The position numbers and the translations under genes were made by a program. A DNA stretch of 64,000 bases from Camelus bactrianus. Its lineage: Eukaryota; Chordata; Mammalia; Artiodactyla; Camelidae. The stretch lies in assembly GCF_048773025.1 (NCBI RefSeq), contig NC_133556.1:2635001-2699000 (forward strand), read 5' to 3'. Position 1 is the first letter of the stretch. Each line of letters starts with the position of its first letter. Of the stretch, positions 11,655 through 22,665 are shown one piece after another. The notes beneath the pieces were generated by a model. The model was not told the origin of the DNA. It did not search any database and saw only the letters and a program-made list of their open reading frames with translations.

Positions 11655-12618
11655 TGGAGACCTGTCCTGTTCAGTGTGGTAGCCAGTGGCCACACATGGC
11701 GACGGAGCACATGAAGTGTGGCCCGTCCAGGTTGTGACACGTGGTGCCCAAAGGCCATCAGGGTTTGGAGGTGTAGCATCAGAAAAGGGAGGCTGTCTCG
11801 TGTTCATGTTCTTGTGCTGCGTCCAGCGCCCCCGGGACTGCGTCTGAGGATGGGCGACACGAGGCTTAAGAAACAAAGAGATAAAGTAAAGAGCAATGAT
11901 GGGACCAGGGGACTCAAGGTCTTGTGGATCCAGAGCCCCGAAAACCTAGTCAACATCATATTTATTAGGAGTAAACAGCTCAGGAAAAAATGCGATCAGA
12001 GAGGTGGGGCTTTAGACACTCCATGCGCTGAGCACTCAGTTCTGCTTGCTGGCTAGCTGATTAATTTCAGGCCCACCCCTTCCAGGAACAGCCACCCTCC
12101 TCGGGGTGTGCAACGTTTATGAGTCTATCCTGTGATTGCCCCCGGGACATCTGGAGATAGCGAGTACCTCCCCGGGGCTAAACCACATGCTTCCATGCCG
12201 GAACCAAGTTCTGTTCATGGGCGACCTGGCTTTCCAGGCCCGTCCGTTCTTTCACCCTAAGGAAGTACCTGCCCTCCTCCGTGCCCTCACGGTCAATCTC
12301 AGGATCGCCCCTCACACGTTTTCTTTAGCGTAATACATGCTATAGGTCGTCTACCGCGTAAACCATTAAACAAAGCGAGCGTGTGCGTTCTAAGCAAGTA
12401 AGTGTGAATGTGATGTTTTAAGCTCGTGGGAATGCAGGTGCGGCTTGTTTCCCAGCATTCTTGCGTGAATCACATGTTTGATAATATTTTAGACATACTG
12501 GATGAGGTAGAGTGTATTTTTAAACTCTTTACGATTTTCTTTTTATTTTTTCATCGTGGCTCCCAGTAAATTTAAAGTTACACGTGTGACTGGAGCTCTG
12601 TTTCTGGTGAACGAAGCT
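11655..12618. mobile_element. hAT-family MITE (MER3-like), split by a solo LTR
   Basis: Two halves of one non-autonomous hAT element. The left half (about 11655-11810) shows 'gtagccagtggccacaca' and 'gagcacatgaagtgtggc'. The right half (about 12473-12618) shows 'gataatattttagacata' and 'catcgtggctcccag' and ends in a degraded terminal repeat near gctctgtttctgg. Together they give the order expected for the family whose ends read as 'tagccactagccacatgtgg'. The gap between them is filled exactly by an LTR with a 6-bp target duplication, so the hAT element was there first. MER3 is my best guess for the family name. Confidence 0.6.
11811..12472 (-). mobile_element. solo LTR, class II-like endogenous retrovirus
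   Basis: A fossil long terminal repeat of about 660 bp in minus orientation, without internal retroviral sequence, so it is probably a solo LTR left by recombination. Read on the minus strand it starts TGATTCACGC. It has an AATAAATA polyadenylation-type signal about two thirds to three quarters of the way in, then a T/C-rich stretch containing CTTTATCTCTTTG, typical of R-U5 of class II (ERVK-like) LTRs. A 6-bp duplication CATGTT flanks it (11805-11810 and 12473-12478); six bases is usual for class II elements. Likely tens of millions of years old. Family name not assigned. Confidence 0.6.
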
Positions 12619-12689
12619 GCTGAATAGTCATTAGAGGGGAAGACATCCGAGCCTCTAGGGGCAGCGTCGAGTCTGCCGTGATTACGCTT
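12619..12689. other. short unique spacer
   Basis: Seventy bases of unassigned sequence between the hAT element and the next old repeat. Confidence 0.5.
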
Positions 12690-13060
12690 CCGTGTAAGTC
12701 AGTTTCTGCAGTGGTAACAGATACTGTGCTAATTTCAGGGCCTTACAACAACAGACGCTCCTCACCTGGTCAGCTGGGGCTCCACCGGGCTTGGCCCGGC
12801 TCAGCCGGTCTCGCTGTGGGCCCACCGCTGGCGGAGCAGCCCCGCTCTGGGCCGTGGTCTCTGCCCTGCAGACGCTCCGGCGGATGAGCAGAAACACCCA
12901 GTGCCTCTCAAAGCCTCAGCTGGGCATGGGCACACTGCCTCCTCCTCTGATGGTCCACTTGTCAAAGCAGGCCGCATGCCCAAGTCCACGTGGTGGGGGC
13001 AGAGGGGAGACGCCCTGCCTGCCGGGAGAACACAGCCTGCCCGAGCAGGGAGATGAGGAG
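12690..13060 (+). repeat. old mammalian interspersed repeat, family uncertain
   Basis: Starts 'gtaagtcagtttctgcag', continues 'ttacaacaacagacgctcc' and 'ggtcagctggggctcc', and near its end carries 'cctctcaaagcctcagc' and 'cttgtcaaagcagg'. The same order of blocks is found at 8.9 and 14.3 kb. The middle is GC-rich and very CpG-decayed. I cannot name the family. Confidence 0.35.
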
Positions 13061-13964
13061 TGGCTGCGAGCGCCGGATTCTGGGGCACACGCGCTCACTC
13101 TCCCCCACGTGAAAGCATTGCGAGTTCACAGTGTCAGGCGGTCAGGGTCCACCTTTCGGACACAGCCCCCTTGACCTTGAACCAAAAGGCTGGTTAACTG
13201 CTTGCCCCCCAGCCCACCCCCCGCCCAAGTCTTCAGTGGTGGAGCAAAGACCAGGTAAGTCAGTAACACCCCCACTTGGGAGAAGGCCTGTTGGGACCCC
13301 CCTCCACCCCCAAACAGTCCACCTCAGCCCTGACATCCAGCTGGGCAGCTACTCGGGGGGGCTCCCCCGCCGGGCCCCAGGGCAGGGAGTGGGGGACGCT
13401 CCTTGACTGGGAGAACTCCCGGGTCTGCCGTTTGCGTGACTCCGGACCCGCCCTCTGGAGGCGGCCCTCACCTCTTGTCCTCCCGGGCTCCCTCGGAGGG
13501 AGGCGCTGGAAGAGACGCCTCCCTGGTGGCGAGCAGGTACCTTGCCTTGTTTCGTACCCACAAGGAAGGTGGAGGCCAAGGACCCTTTTAGGTCTCAAAT
13601 GCTCAGTCTGTTGTAATTCAGGTTTGAAGTGGGAACCGTTGCTTGTTTTCAATCCGTGAGTCCAGTCAGCTCCCTGGGCGCGTAGCCCTCAGCCACTCTT
13701 CTCCCTCCCGGGCTCTCTACGCTCAGTCACGGGGGCTTTGAGCCTACGGTGCTTCCGAGAGATGCAGTTCTGGGTCTCTCTCCCAGGGACATTCTGTGCG
13801 ACTGAGAGATCCCACTGGGGCCCTTCCACAAAGGGGGTTACGGTCATTCCTTTGATTTTGGTCTTTGCCAGGAGGCTAAGCCTTAATGGCCAATAGTTCC
13901 ATTTTCAGATCCTTCAAGTCCTGGAACGTTTGAGTTTTCTACATGCCCTTTCAGGTGCAGAGCG
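13061..13964. other. unique GC-rich DNA, no gene seen
   Basis: GC-rich in its first half, more balanced after 13600. Two frames of about 130 codons (13260-13652 minus, 13276-13659 plus) are mirror shadows of one another. No supported feature. Confidence 0.5.
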
Positions 13965-14018
13965 GTGAGTTATTTTATTTTATTTTATTTTATTTTATTT
14001 TACTTTATTTTATTTGGC
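13965..14018. repeat. (ATTTT)n microsatellite
   Basis: About ten units of ATTTT with one interruption (tactttatttt). Pentanucleotide runs like this usually grow from the A-tail of a retrotransposon, but no clear element body is visible on either side here. Confidence 0.85.
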
Positions 14019-14287
14019 AGGGGGCAGCTTTCGTCCCTGTCTAGGATGTGACGGCATCTTGTCACACCAGTGACATTCTGAAAATGAGTTTAGTAGGTGC
14101 ATTTTCCACCTTCTCAGTTCTCACAGGTAACATCTGTTGCCAGATGTTGCAGGACCGAGTACATGGGTCGCCGTTTTCCAACTTCCTCTATGAGTTTCCC
14201 GGAGCCCTGTCACCTAGACCCAAAACCGGCACCTTAGATTCCAGCTTTTTGTCATGGCAGCTCTGTATCTGTGTTCCATTTCTGCGT
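14019..14287. other. unique DNA
   Basis: No repeat or gene recognised. An 80-codon frame at 14048-14290 has no known domain. Confidence 0.5.
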
Positions 14288-14600
14288 TAGTCAGCTTTTG
14301 CTGTGGTAGCTAACAGCCCCCAAACCTCTGTGGCATCCGACCACCCACGTTTATTTTCCACCTGAGAGCCCCGTGCGTCGGCTGCAGCCCGGCCGAGCCT
14401 GGCCCCACGCCCCGCGCCTTCTCGGGCCAGCGCTGCGGCCAGGAGCACAGGGCTCCGGGCTGGGGCGGACACCGCGCTGCCTAACAAAGCCTCTGCCAGG
14501 ACCTGGCCCGCTGTCACCGTGTCCCACCAGTTATGTAGGGCCTTCCAAGTTACGGGGTGGGAACTTCATGTCATGATAGGGGCAGGAGGAGGCAAGTAAT
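14288..14600 (+). repeat. old mammalian interspersed repeat, family uncertain
   Basis: Clear opening 'ttagtcagcttttgctgtgg' followed by 'taacagcccccaaacctctg' and 'cacgtttattttccacc', the plan of an abundant mammalian repeat (tagtcagctttgctgtg...aaaccacccc). The 3' part is GC-rich and ends near 'ggtgggaacttcatg'. Best preserved of three copies in this window. Confidence 0.5.
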
Positions 14601-16577
14601 TCTGAACCAGTAACAGCCTCTCACAGTATAGGCTCCATACAGAACCCCGAAGGGAATCAGCAAAAACAGCTGTTTTACCCGAGGCCAGCGACTTCTCCTC
14701 TGTGGGCCTCAAGTTCCTCTTAACTAGTAACAAAGGTCATAGCTACCTGTGGACTAGAGATACCTCGGGCTGCCATCCAGGACGATGCGTTGGGCCTCTG
14801 CCGCCCCGCTCCATCTGGCCCACGTGCCATGTCCGTGGGAGCCTGGGCTGTGGCAGGAAGCGTGTAGGTTTAGACTCAGGCTGATGTGAGTTTTAACTCC
14901 ATTCCACCATTTACCAGATGTGGAACACGCCATCTTAAACTCTCTGCATGGTGGAGTCAGTCACAGGTCGCCGGTAGGGTTACTGCTGCTGTCCTGGTTT
15001 CAACGGCAGCTCTCTGGTCCTCACGCCTTCCGGGTCCTCCGTATTCTCCGGGCTCAGCCCCTCCGTCCCCTCAGGCACACTGTGGGTGTCAAGTTGCCCA
15101 CACCCCTCTCCGTCTACCCGTCTTGGGGCTCTGCTTCAGCGACCGGGACTACGAGGTGGAGGAGTGGCAAGTGCCTTCAGGGTTGGGGTTCACTTTCCCA
15201 GGGGCCACTGCACCGCGGATGTCTCTAGCCATGTCCCCGGGCCCCCGCCCCACGCCTGCCCCGGCCCTCTCCCGTCCCCTCCCACTGCCTCACATCGCGT
15301 TTATCCAACCCTGCCTCCTGGGCCCTCCCCTTGCCACTGGAAATTTGTCTGACTTCAATTTTCCGGGGCCAGTATTAAGGCTTTTCCAGGTTTCCCTTCG
15401 CCAGGCCTTAGCATCCTCTCATCATAAACCATTTGTTTATTCTTGGCTTTAGGGTTCTTTTCTTATTCCCCAGCGTTCTAGCTTAGTGATCTGGGATAGT
15501 TATCCTGCTGAGTGGATCTCGGAAAGAGTTAATTTTATCAAACAAGGAAAGAAACTTGAACAATTTCCTGAATTTCCTGGTCTTTTCAAGTGGAGAGTAA
15601 GAGGGGAAACATTATTTTTCCGAAATATGTGAAATGGTCACTTACTTCTTTACTTATATTTAAGGCAGGGATCGATCCTCTCAGCCTTTATATGGATACA
15701 TCAAGCCGACTGCGATTTTTTTTTTAAATTACTACCTTTAGATATCAAGCTAACCGTATCAGCATTTGGAATGAATATAAAATACCCACAGTATTTACAT
15801 GAAACTCAGTTGTCTTAAAGGGAGCGCAGCGGAGGAATGCAAGACGCACCTGAGCAGGGGTATTAAGAAAACATGTTCTCCGAGCACCACGTGTGTCGGC
15901 CGCGGAGGCGGTGCCGTCTGGACACGCGCCCTGCGCCTCCGTCCTGCGCCCCCTCAGCGGGACCACCAGGGATGTCCCTGCTGGCTTCTCAGCGGCCAGG
16001 CGCTGCAGCGATGCTTAAGGTACAAGAATAAATTCACTGAAAGACACGGGGACTCCTTAAGCAGTGTCTCCCGGGACCCCCTCTCTCAGTATGGCCAGGA
16101 GTGTTTCAGGTCCTTTATGCCTGGAGATTTTCATGCCTTCCGTCACTGGAGTTGGACCAGTTTGAGAAAGTATGTCTCATAAATAATGTCTGGAACACTT
16201 TAATATACTGCAGATAGTATTAAAAGTCAAAGCTTTCCTAAAATTTAATTTACTTCTGCCTGTAACTTAAATCCAGAGCGGTTTGAAAGCGTGCGTGGCT
16301 CCTGCTAAGTTCCAGCTTCCCCTTCGGCCTTCCGGGGTCGAGGCTGCCCAGCCTGCACCCGGCTGCTTGGTGACCCCACGCACGGGAAGCTCTGGTTCCA
16401 CCCTGTCCCGAAAACCACCTCGCAGCCTTGGAAGAGCCCGGCACCCGTGTCCCCGTCCCCCCCACTTCCTCTGCCTTCCCTGGTCTTGTTTGTTTCTGAA
16501 GGTGCACGCAGTGGCTTCTCAGGGCCCTGATTTGAGATCTTCCTTCTTCCCTCATGGAACTGCTCGATGCCCTGAGT
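14601..16577. other. unique DNA, no gene seen
   Basis: GC-rich, repeat-poor. The longest frame (14886-15452 plus, 188 codons) has low-complexity proline/serine content and overlaps other frames. A short CpG-dense patch lies at about 15893-15962. No gene evidence. Confidence 0.5.
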
Positions 16578-17175
16578 ACCTCTCTAAGCACTGATGAAGG
16601 TCCATGCCAGATTTTTGATCTGTTGGGTTTTCATTTTCCTTTATGACAAAATATTTTCAAACAGCCTTTGTCCCTTCTCCTTTGACCTGTGGGTTATTTA
16701 TGTGTGTCATTAAATTCCAGCTGTTGGGGATTTTCCAGATATCTTTCTGTTACTGATTTCTGATTTAATTCTGTTGTGGTCATGGAGCATACTTGGCATG
16801 ATTTTAATCCTTTTACATTTACTGAGATTTGTTCTGTGGCCCACGATACTGGGGCCACACGTTCTGTGTGCGCCGACAAAGAATTTATATTTCACCGTTG
16901 TTGGCTGGATGTTCTGTAAATAGCAATTAGGTCAAGTTGGTTGCAATGCTGTTTAAGTCTTCTATGTCTTTACAGACTCGCTAACTCCTTTCAAAGAAGT
17001 TTTCTGAATGAGAAGCAGCAATCTTTTGTGTTTACTCACAAACTGACCACGTTGGGCTCCTCGTTTCCTTATCTCCACCCAGCTTTCTGTGTAGCATCCT
17101 TTTCTTTCTCCCCAAGGCTTTGCTTTAGCCCTTCTCGCAGAGCTGGTCTGCTGGTTGTATAGAGTCTATTCAGCG
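16578..17175 (-). repeat. L1M ORF2/ORF1-region fragment, antisense
   Basis: Reverse complement of an old L1. It includes 'tttgacctgtgggttattta', 'ggattttccagatatctttc', 'ctgttgtggtcatggagca' and 'aggtcaagttggttgcaatg', all from ORF2. After about 16985 it jumps to a further L1 portion ending 'agctggtctgctggttg'. The frames visible on the minus strand are ORF2 debris, not host genes. Confidence 0.8.
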
Positions 17176-17645
17176 CCCGGCGCAGGGAGAGCAGAAACTC
17201 TTTCTGGCCTTGATGGTTTCCTTGCACAGACGACAGGTGCAGGCCAGCGCCCTTCCAGCAGGAGACTGGGGTGGAGTGGGGGGGGCCTCCCGCGCAGACC
17301 TCCGGCTTGTGTGTGCACATTCGCCTCCTCTCTGGGCGCAGGTCCACAGGCTTTATGCTCTTTGGCCTCCACAAACTCGCAAGTCCATCTTGTCATCTCA
17401 GGAGGTCCAAAGGGCTGTGTCCAGGTCCCCCGCCTGGGCAGGACAGCCTCGCGGCCGTGAGCCAGGGCCACCTCGCAGCTTCTCTCCCTCAGGGGTCAGT
17501 GCCCTGCACTGCCCGTGGGCCAGCGTCTGAAAATCGTCGTCTCCTCTGCTTCATCTGCTTTTCTGGCTGTTTAATTAAGGTGGGGAAATAAATCTGATTC
17601 TCCTCACTCCTTCACAGCTGAAAGCAAAGTCCTTTTCATCCACTT
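17176..17645. other. unique GC-rich DNA
   Basis: Frames of about 100 codons on both strands cover the same bases. No supported feature. The first 50 bases may be further L1 debris. Confidence 0.45.
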
Positions 17646-17647
17646 TT

Positions 17648-18125
17648 TATATAAAAACCTTTTAATTGTGGTGAAAAATACATAACATGAAATTCACCGT
17701 CGAAGCCATTTTTAGTGTACAGTTCAGTGGTGGTAAGTTGGTTCACATTGTCGTGCAGCCATCACCAGAAATGTTTTATCTTCCCACCTGAAACTCTGTC
17801 CCCATGAAACACTCACTCCCCCTCCCCCAGCCCCTGGCCCCCACCCGCTACTTTCTGTCTCTGTGAATTTGACAACTTCTGGATCCTCACAGGAGTAGAA
17901 TCACACTACGCTTGCCCTTTGTCTGACGCATTTCACTGAGCATCACCCTCAAGGTCCCTCCGTGCTGCAGCAGGTGTCCGAACGTCCTTCATTTGAAAGG
18001 CGACGTTTCCATTGTGGGGCTGGACCGCATGCTTTTTCATTCGTCTGTCCATAGACAGTTGGGGTGCTCCCACCTTTTGGCTCCTGTGGACACACCATCC
18101 TTCTCTGCGTACTCTCGCTGCTCCA
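17648..18125 (-). repeat. L1M 3' end, antisense
   Basis: Follows the reverse complement of an L1M 3' region: 'ttaattgtggtgaaaaatac', 'agtgtacagttcagtggtgg', 'ctgtctctgtgaatttgac', 'tagaatcacactacg', 'catttcactgagcatcaccc' and a degraded 'ctgtccatagacagttggg'. The copy is 5'-truncated and well diverged. The fragment at 32.37-32.93 kb is a related copy. Confidence 0.85.
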
Positions 18126-18295
18126 TGAGCTTGTTAAAATCCGTCAGATGTTGACAGCCATCTCGCCATGTTGTCCAGTTTGTTTCTATAGGTGTGTGTG
18201 AGTACATATCTTTATATAATAATTCTCAGGGGAAGAGGAAGAGATAAGTGCATACAGTTCATTAAACAGCTTTGGTCAAATGCCTCTTCCTTGCC
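18126..18295. other. unclassified AT-rich spacer
   Basis: Short stretch with no recognised feature. Confidence 0.4.
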
Positions 18296-18452
18296 ACTCT
18301 CAGTTTCTTTTTCTTTCCTTTCCATCTCCTCTTTATCACCCCCTCTCCTCTCTCCCTCCTTCTCTCTTTTCTCTTTCCTTTCTCCTCACTCTTGGCTTTT
18401 CCTTTCCTAGCCTGCCCTTCCTAGCCCATCTGTTTCCCTCTCTTCCTTCCGT
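18296..18452. repeat. polypyrimidine (CT-rich) tract
   Basis: About 155 bases made almost only of C and T on the plus strand, with runs such as tttctttttctttccttt and ctcctctctccctcc. It is a simple-sequence tract with mirror symmetry in places and could form triplex DNA. Confidence 0.8.
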
Positions 18453-18918
18453 GGAGGTGCATGCGCTGGTTCCATGAAGCCGCCATGCGCATAGGACAAG
18501 TCGCCATGGTTGCCATGCCGACATCGCACACAGGGAGCAGCGCACATTCCAGAACTGTCAGTGACGGCAGCCTGAAAATGAATGAAGTGCAGATACAGCA
18601 CTTCAGCCGTTCAGTGAGAGGTTACTGTTGGCTTGCGATGCCCCGGGAAGGCTGCCCTCAAGTGCTGACAGTTGACTTGAGTCCTAAGAGTTGGGCTCAG
18701 CAGGGCTTATCAATGGTGGCGAAGGTGATCCAGGTTAAAGGAATGATGTGAGCCAAAGCCAAACCCTTGTGCTTTCCCATGCGGTGACCTCTCTGTCATT
18801 CAGATCTCTTCTCCAAGAATTCTTTTCAGCTAACTTTTTAAATTTCAGAGTAATCCATGGAAAATTATATATGCCTGCAATAATTAAAACTGGGCCATGA
18901 AAATTAAGTTGTTTCTTT
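18453..18918. other. unique DNA, no gene seen
   Basis: A 96-codon plus frame (18461-18751) has no known domain and is overlapped on the other strand. No repeat recognised. Confidence 0.5.
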
Positions 18919-19018
18919 CTCATGCACTTTGCCCACTTTTTGAACGGTTCTAGGTGTTGTGTATTGCAAATATTTGTCCAATTTTATCATTTGTCTTTTG
19001 CTTTTTACAGCCTATTGT
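18919..19018 (-). repeat. short L1 fragment, antisense
   Basis: Matches the L1 antisense order 'ttgcccactttttgaa', 'gcaaatatttgtcc', 'atcatttgtcttttgc', with the middle part missing. Confidence 0.5.
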
Positions 19019-19530
19019 TCTTAAGAAAATAATTGCTCCTGAAACAAAAGCACAGCCCTGCAGTAATTCTGACTAATGATAAGTCATCTGAATTAGTAAA
19101 AAGTTAGAATGACTAATTTAGAATTTTAGTTTTATTGTGTTAAAGGCATTTAACATTTTGTCACCCCTGATTGTCAAACTAAGTCTCAGCAATTAGAGCT
19201 CTTTGGGAACACGTTTCAATAAATAGATGGTGGTTTTTATCACAGTGAACATTTTTCATTTATGAGTGCAAAGAATTTTATTCCTGACATCTTGTTTATA
19301 TTGTTGATTGGCTGAGAAAAAGTTTTATTTAACCAAATGTTGTTGTTCTTAGCCCAGTGCCTAAATGAATTATCATAAGTTCTGAATTAATGGTTTTGCG
19401 ATAATACAGTAAGCTAAAACACTCCATATGTACCTCCTTTTTATTATTCTGTCAGTATAGTTCTGGGTTCTTTTTGGTTTCAATGTTAATCATGAGACAT
19501 TTATTAAAACGTATTTCCTGTAATCCTCCC
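19019..19530. other. AT-rich unique block, conserved-looking
   Basis: Repeat-free sequence packed with homeodomain and POU-type cores: GACTAATGATAAG, GAATTAGTAAAAAG, GACTAATTTAG, CAGCAATTAGAGC, CTAAATGAATTATC, CTGAATTAATGG. No open frame of note. A conserved non-coding element is the most likely reading, untested. Confidence 0.35.
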
Positions 19531-19779
19531 AGATTTACTGGCAGCGTCAAGTGGGGCAGTGTGTGAGAACTGTCTTGGAAAACAAAGACGTTTACCTCCT
19601 GGGCCTGGTGCTGAGAGACCCCCAGCTAGCCTCGAGTGTTTCGTGCCTCACCCTCAGCTCCCGGCAGGGGTCCTCTGCTTTAAGACACTCACAGGGCTGT
19701 CTCCTTGGCACGTCTGCCCCGCCCTCCTCTGTTTAAGGCTCTCTCTTACAGGTTATCATCTGCTTACAAACGAACGGAG
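19531..19779. other. unique DNA
   Basis: Two overlapping plus-strand frames (19551-19736, 19559-19837) with no recognisable product. No other feature. Confidence 0.45.
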
Positions 19780-19932
19780 GCCTGAAGTCCAAAGGCCTGT
19801 GTGCAAATCCCGTGTCTACCTCGTACACGTGCCTTAAGGGGGCGCTCATTCTCTCTAAGCATCATTTCCTTGTCTGTAAAGTAATGGAGTCACCCAGGAT
19901 CCCACCCATAGAGGACTGTAGGGGGCACTGAA
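19780..19932 (+). repeat. MIR SINE
   Basis: Shows the MIR order: 'gtgcaaatcccgtgtctacc' (gttcgaatcccggctctgcc in the consensus), then an ordinary diverged core, then 'atcatttccttgtctgtaaa' followed by gtaatgg. About 150 bases are preserved. Confidence 0.75.
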
Positions 19933-20089
19933 TGGAGCGCAGGTGAAGCCCTGAGCTCTTCTGGTCCAGACAGGGCGCCACCGCCTCCACTCTCCAGGCC
20001 ACCTTGCTCGCAGACTCGTCGGTGACATTCCTCCCTGCGCACCAGCACTTCGCCACACTCAGCCGTGCCCGGTCCGTACGCTCCGCTCT

Positions 20090-20235
20090 GCTGCGTCTCT
20101 GTGTTTTTGCCACCGTGTTTCCCTCTGCCCTGAATGCCTTGTCCACCGTCAGACGTCTTCAGGTGGCAGTGCAGGCTGACACGCATCCAGGGGACGGTCC
20201 CTGAGCCCCGCGCCTTGCCGCCCAGGCCTCGTGCA
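20090..20235 (-). repeat. L2 LINE fragment, antisense
   Basis: Contains 'ccctctgccctgaatgcc' followed by 'tcttcaggtggcagtgc', the reverse complement of the L2 3' region in which tgcctggaatgcc and ttcaggtctcag occur at the same spacing. Confidence 0.5.
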
Positions 20236-20399
20236 CAGCTCAGCTGCGGGAGCTGTCGTATCAGATCGCAGCTTTTCCCCGAGTCCTGGCTCCCTGGTTC
20301 ACACTCTGCCTCACCATGTGAATTGTTAAGAATTCAGATGGATTCTTTTAGTAAAAGAATTAACTGTAAGTGTCACCTTCCCCGGCCCCCTCCTCCTCT

Positions 20400-20735
20400 C
20401 TTTGCTGAGGGAACCGTTACCCTGAATTTGCTCTTATTCCTCTAATCTATGCTTTCCTATTTTCTTACATAGTTCCCTCCCAATAATTCTATAGAACCTA
20501 GCTTGTGTTTTAAAAATTTACATAAAGACTTCCATTTCGTAGTGGTTACCCTCAAACATTTAACGCACATTTTAGACCTACCGGAGTCTAAACTTAGACA
20601 GCAGGTTCCGAACAGAGAGGGACCAGCTTCACGACCAACCAGCCTCACGTCTACATCTCACATGTTTGTGGGCTCCTGTTGCCTCTGTCTTGGTTTTGAT
20701 CCCCAAGTGAGTTATAGTAATGATACAGAGTGACT
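20400..20735 (-). repeat. old L1M-like fragment, antisense
   Basis: AT-rich segment with 'gtggttaccctcaaacattt' and 'acgcacattttagacc', resembling antisense L1M sequence (gtggttaccatgaggctt). Divergence is heavy and the family assignment is tentative. Confidence 0.35.
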
Positions 20736-20854
20736 TTCCACAGTTAACACCCGTTCAGATTCCCCAGCCGTTCACACATCACTGCTTCTCCCACCCCTGC
20801 CTCCTGCTGGGCTCGGGTCCTCCTTACAGAAAGAGGTGCCTTCTTCAGAAGTCA

Positions 20855-22665
20855 TTTTCTGTTGAAAGTCTGAAAATGTCTTTGTTTCACTTCACTCTTT
20901 TGTTCTCCACTTTTATTTTGGCAGAATTTAACCTGCAGAAATGTTAGGTGATAAAATGTGTATCTAACACCCTTCGCCTAGATTCACAGGTGATAGTCTT
21001 TTGCTGCTTATGGTTCCTCTCTCTCTCCACGCGCACGCGCGCGCGCACACACACACACACACGACGCACTTTTGTGAGGTTTAGTCTACTTGAGAATCTG
21101 TTGCATACATTCCCCCTAAATGCTCCGGCATCTGTCAGCTGTGAATAGGAGCGTTCTCCTCCGTGATCACAGCAGAACTGTCGCTCATTAAAACTTAACA
21201 TTGATCTAGCACTGTTATCTGACATATATCCAGATCCAAGTGTCCTTAATTATAACGATAAAGAACTTCATCGCTTTTCTCGGTCCTGGCATCCAATCAA
21301 GGCTTATTCATTGCGCTGGTTCTCATGGCCCTTCCTCTCCTTATCCTTAATCTAAGAATTCCTGGCCCTTTGTTTGCCTTGACGTTGACATTTTTGAAAG
21401 CTCCAGTCTAGTTGTTTTGTAGAATGTTCTTCAGTCTTGAGTTTATCTGATTGTTTCCTCTTTATTGGATTCAGGTTAAACATCTTGGTGATACTACACG
21501 GTTCTCAGTGCACCGCATCAGAGGTCACTCAGTGTCTGTTTGTCTCATTATTGATGGTTTTTGGTTAAGGGATTATTTGGTTAAATGGAGGCCAACAGAT
21601 TTTTCCACATGTAAGGGTGCATTTTTCCTTTGTAATTAATTAAAAATCTGTGCAGCGATGCTTTGAAACTATGTGACTATTCTGTTTCCCAAAGGTTTTA
21701 ACATTTATTGATGACTCTTCAATCAAATATGCCATTCTGTGTTTTTTTTTAATTAGCATTCTTCTGTAAAGAACTGCTTTTCATTCTCCATCCCTCCACC
21801 TTTTAAAAAATTTTAGAATGGACTCCTGTGTTCTTTGTATTAATTCAACCCATTCCAATATAATGCTTCAGTTACTCATTTTGATCCTCAAATTGTTGCC
21901 CCTTTGGCTGGAGGGAGTCCACTCAGTGTATCTCCTGTATCTTTCCAACATGTTCTCATCTGATTTTGAGAGTTTCTCACTTTCCGGCACAACAAGGTGC
22001 TCACCTTATGTTTTCCCTGCCACAGCCCTGGAGTCAGCCGTTGTTCCAGGAAGTCATGGTTCCTTTGAGTAGGAGATGGTATTTAGCAGCCAAGACCGGG
22101 GATCCAGGTGTGTTCGTCACTGCTGAGGTGCTGTTGCCTCTGGGCTCTCTCAGGAGACAGAGCAGGGAGATATATGTATGTATTATATGTAATACATGTA
22201 AAATATATCTCCTTCTCTGTCCACTGAAAAAGTTATATCTATATTATATGTTATATACATGTACTTAAAATCATGCATTTATCCTGGCACTTCTAAATTT
22301 CAGTTTAGTGTTGCCATCACAGGGTTCTTTCTCCCTTCTTCTTGTTACGTGTTTGTGTCTTCCGTATCCCACAATGAGCACTGATTTCCAACAGAATTGA
22401 TGTATTTGTTCATTTTCTGGATCCTATAATTCACACTAAATTGTTTTGGACTCGCTGTACCAATACCACTACCTACTTTAAAGTCACCAAGTGCAGTTCA
22501 GGATTTATCAGACTTTATTTGTGCTTTAACATTTTTGTGCACAGAAGATATCCCCCATTGAGAGTTACAATCAGATACCGGGTTTCAGATTTTCTCAGAT
22601 TAATTCTTTGTTTTTCTTCTGTGTATTATGTTAGCTATTTGATACACAGTTAGGTTCATTAGTTT
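20855..22665 (-). repeat. L1ME-type LINE, long 3' region, antisense
   Basis: A nearly continuous reverse complement of an ancient L1 3' untranslated region. It begins near 'ctgaaaatgtctttgtttc' and 'aacacccttcgcctagattc'. It continues through 'attgatctagcactgttatc', 'ttttgtagaatgttcttcag', 'tgtctcattattgatgg', 'tttttcctttgtaattaatt', 'tttccctgccacagccctgg', 'ggagatggtatttagcagcc' and 'agacagagcagggagatata'. The order matches the L1ME/L1M5 group throughout. The A/C-rich microsatellite at 21030 and the AT-rich run at 22170-22265 lie at places where the family already has simple repeats. No ORF survives. Confidence 0.8.
21030..21067. repeat. (CG/CA)n alternating purine-pyrimidine microsatellite
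   Basis: Roughly 38 bases of alternating purine and pyrimidine, first CGCG-rich and then (CA)n, inside the L1ME 3' region. This sequence type readily adopts Z-DNA and is prone to length change. Confidence 0.85.
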
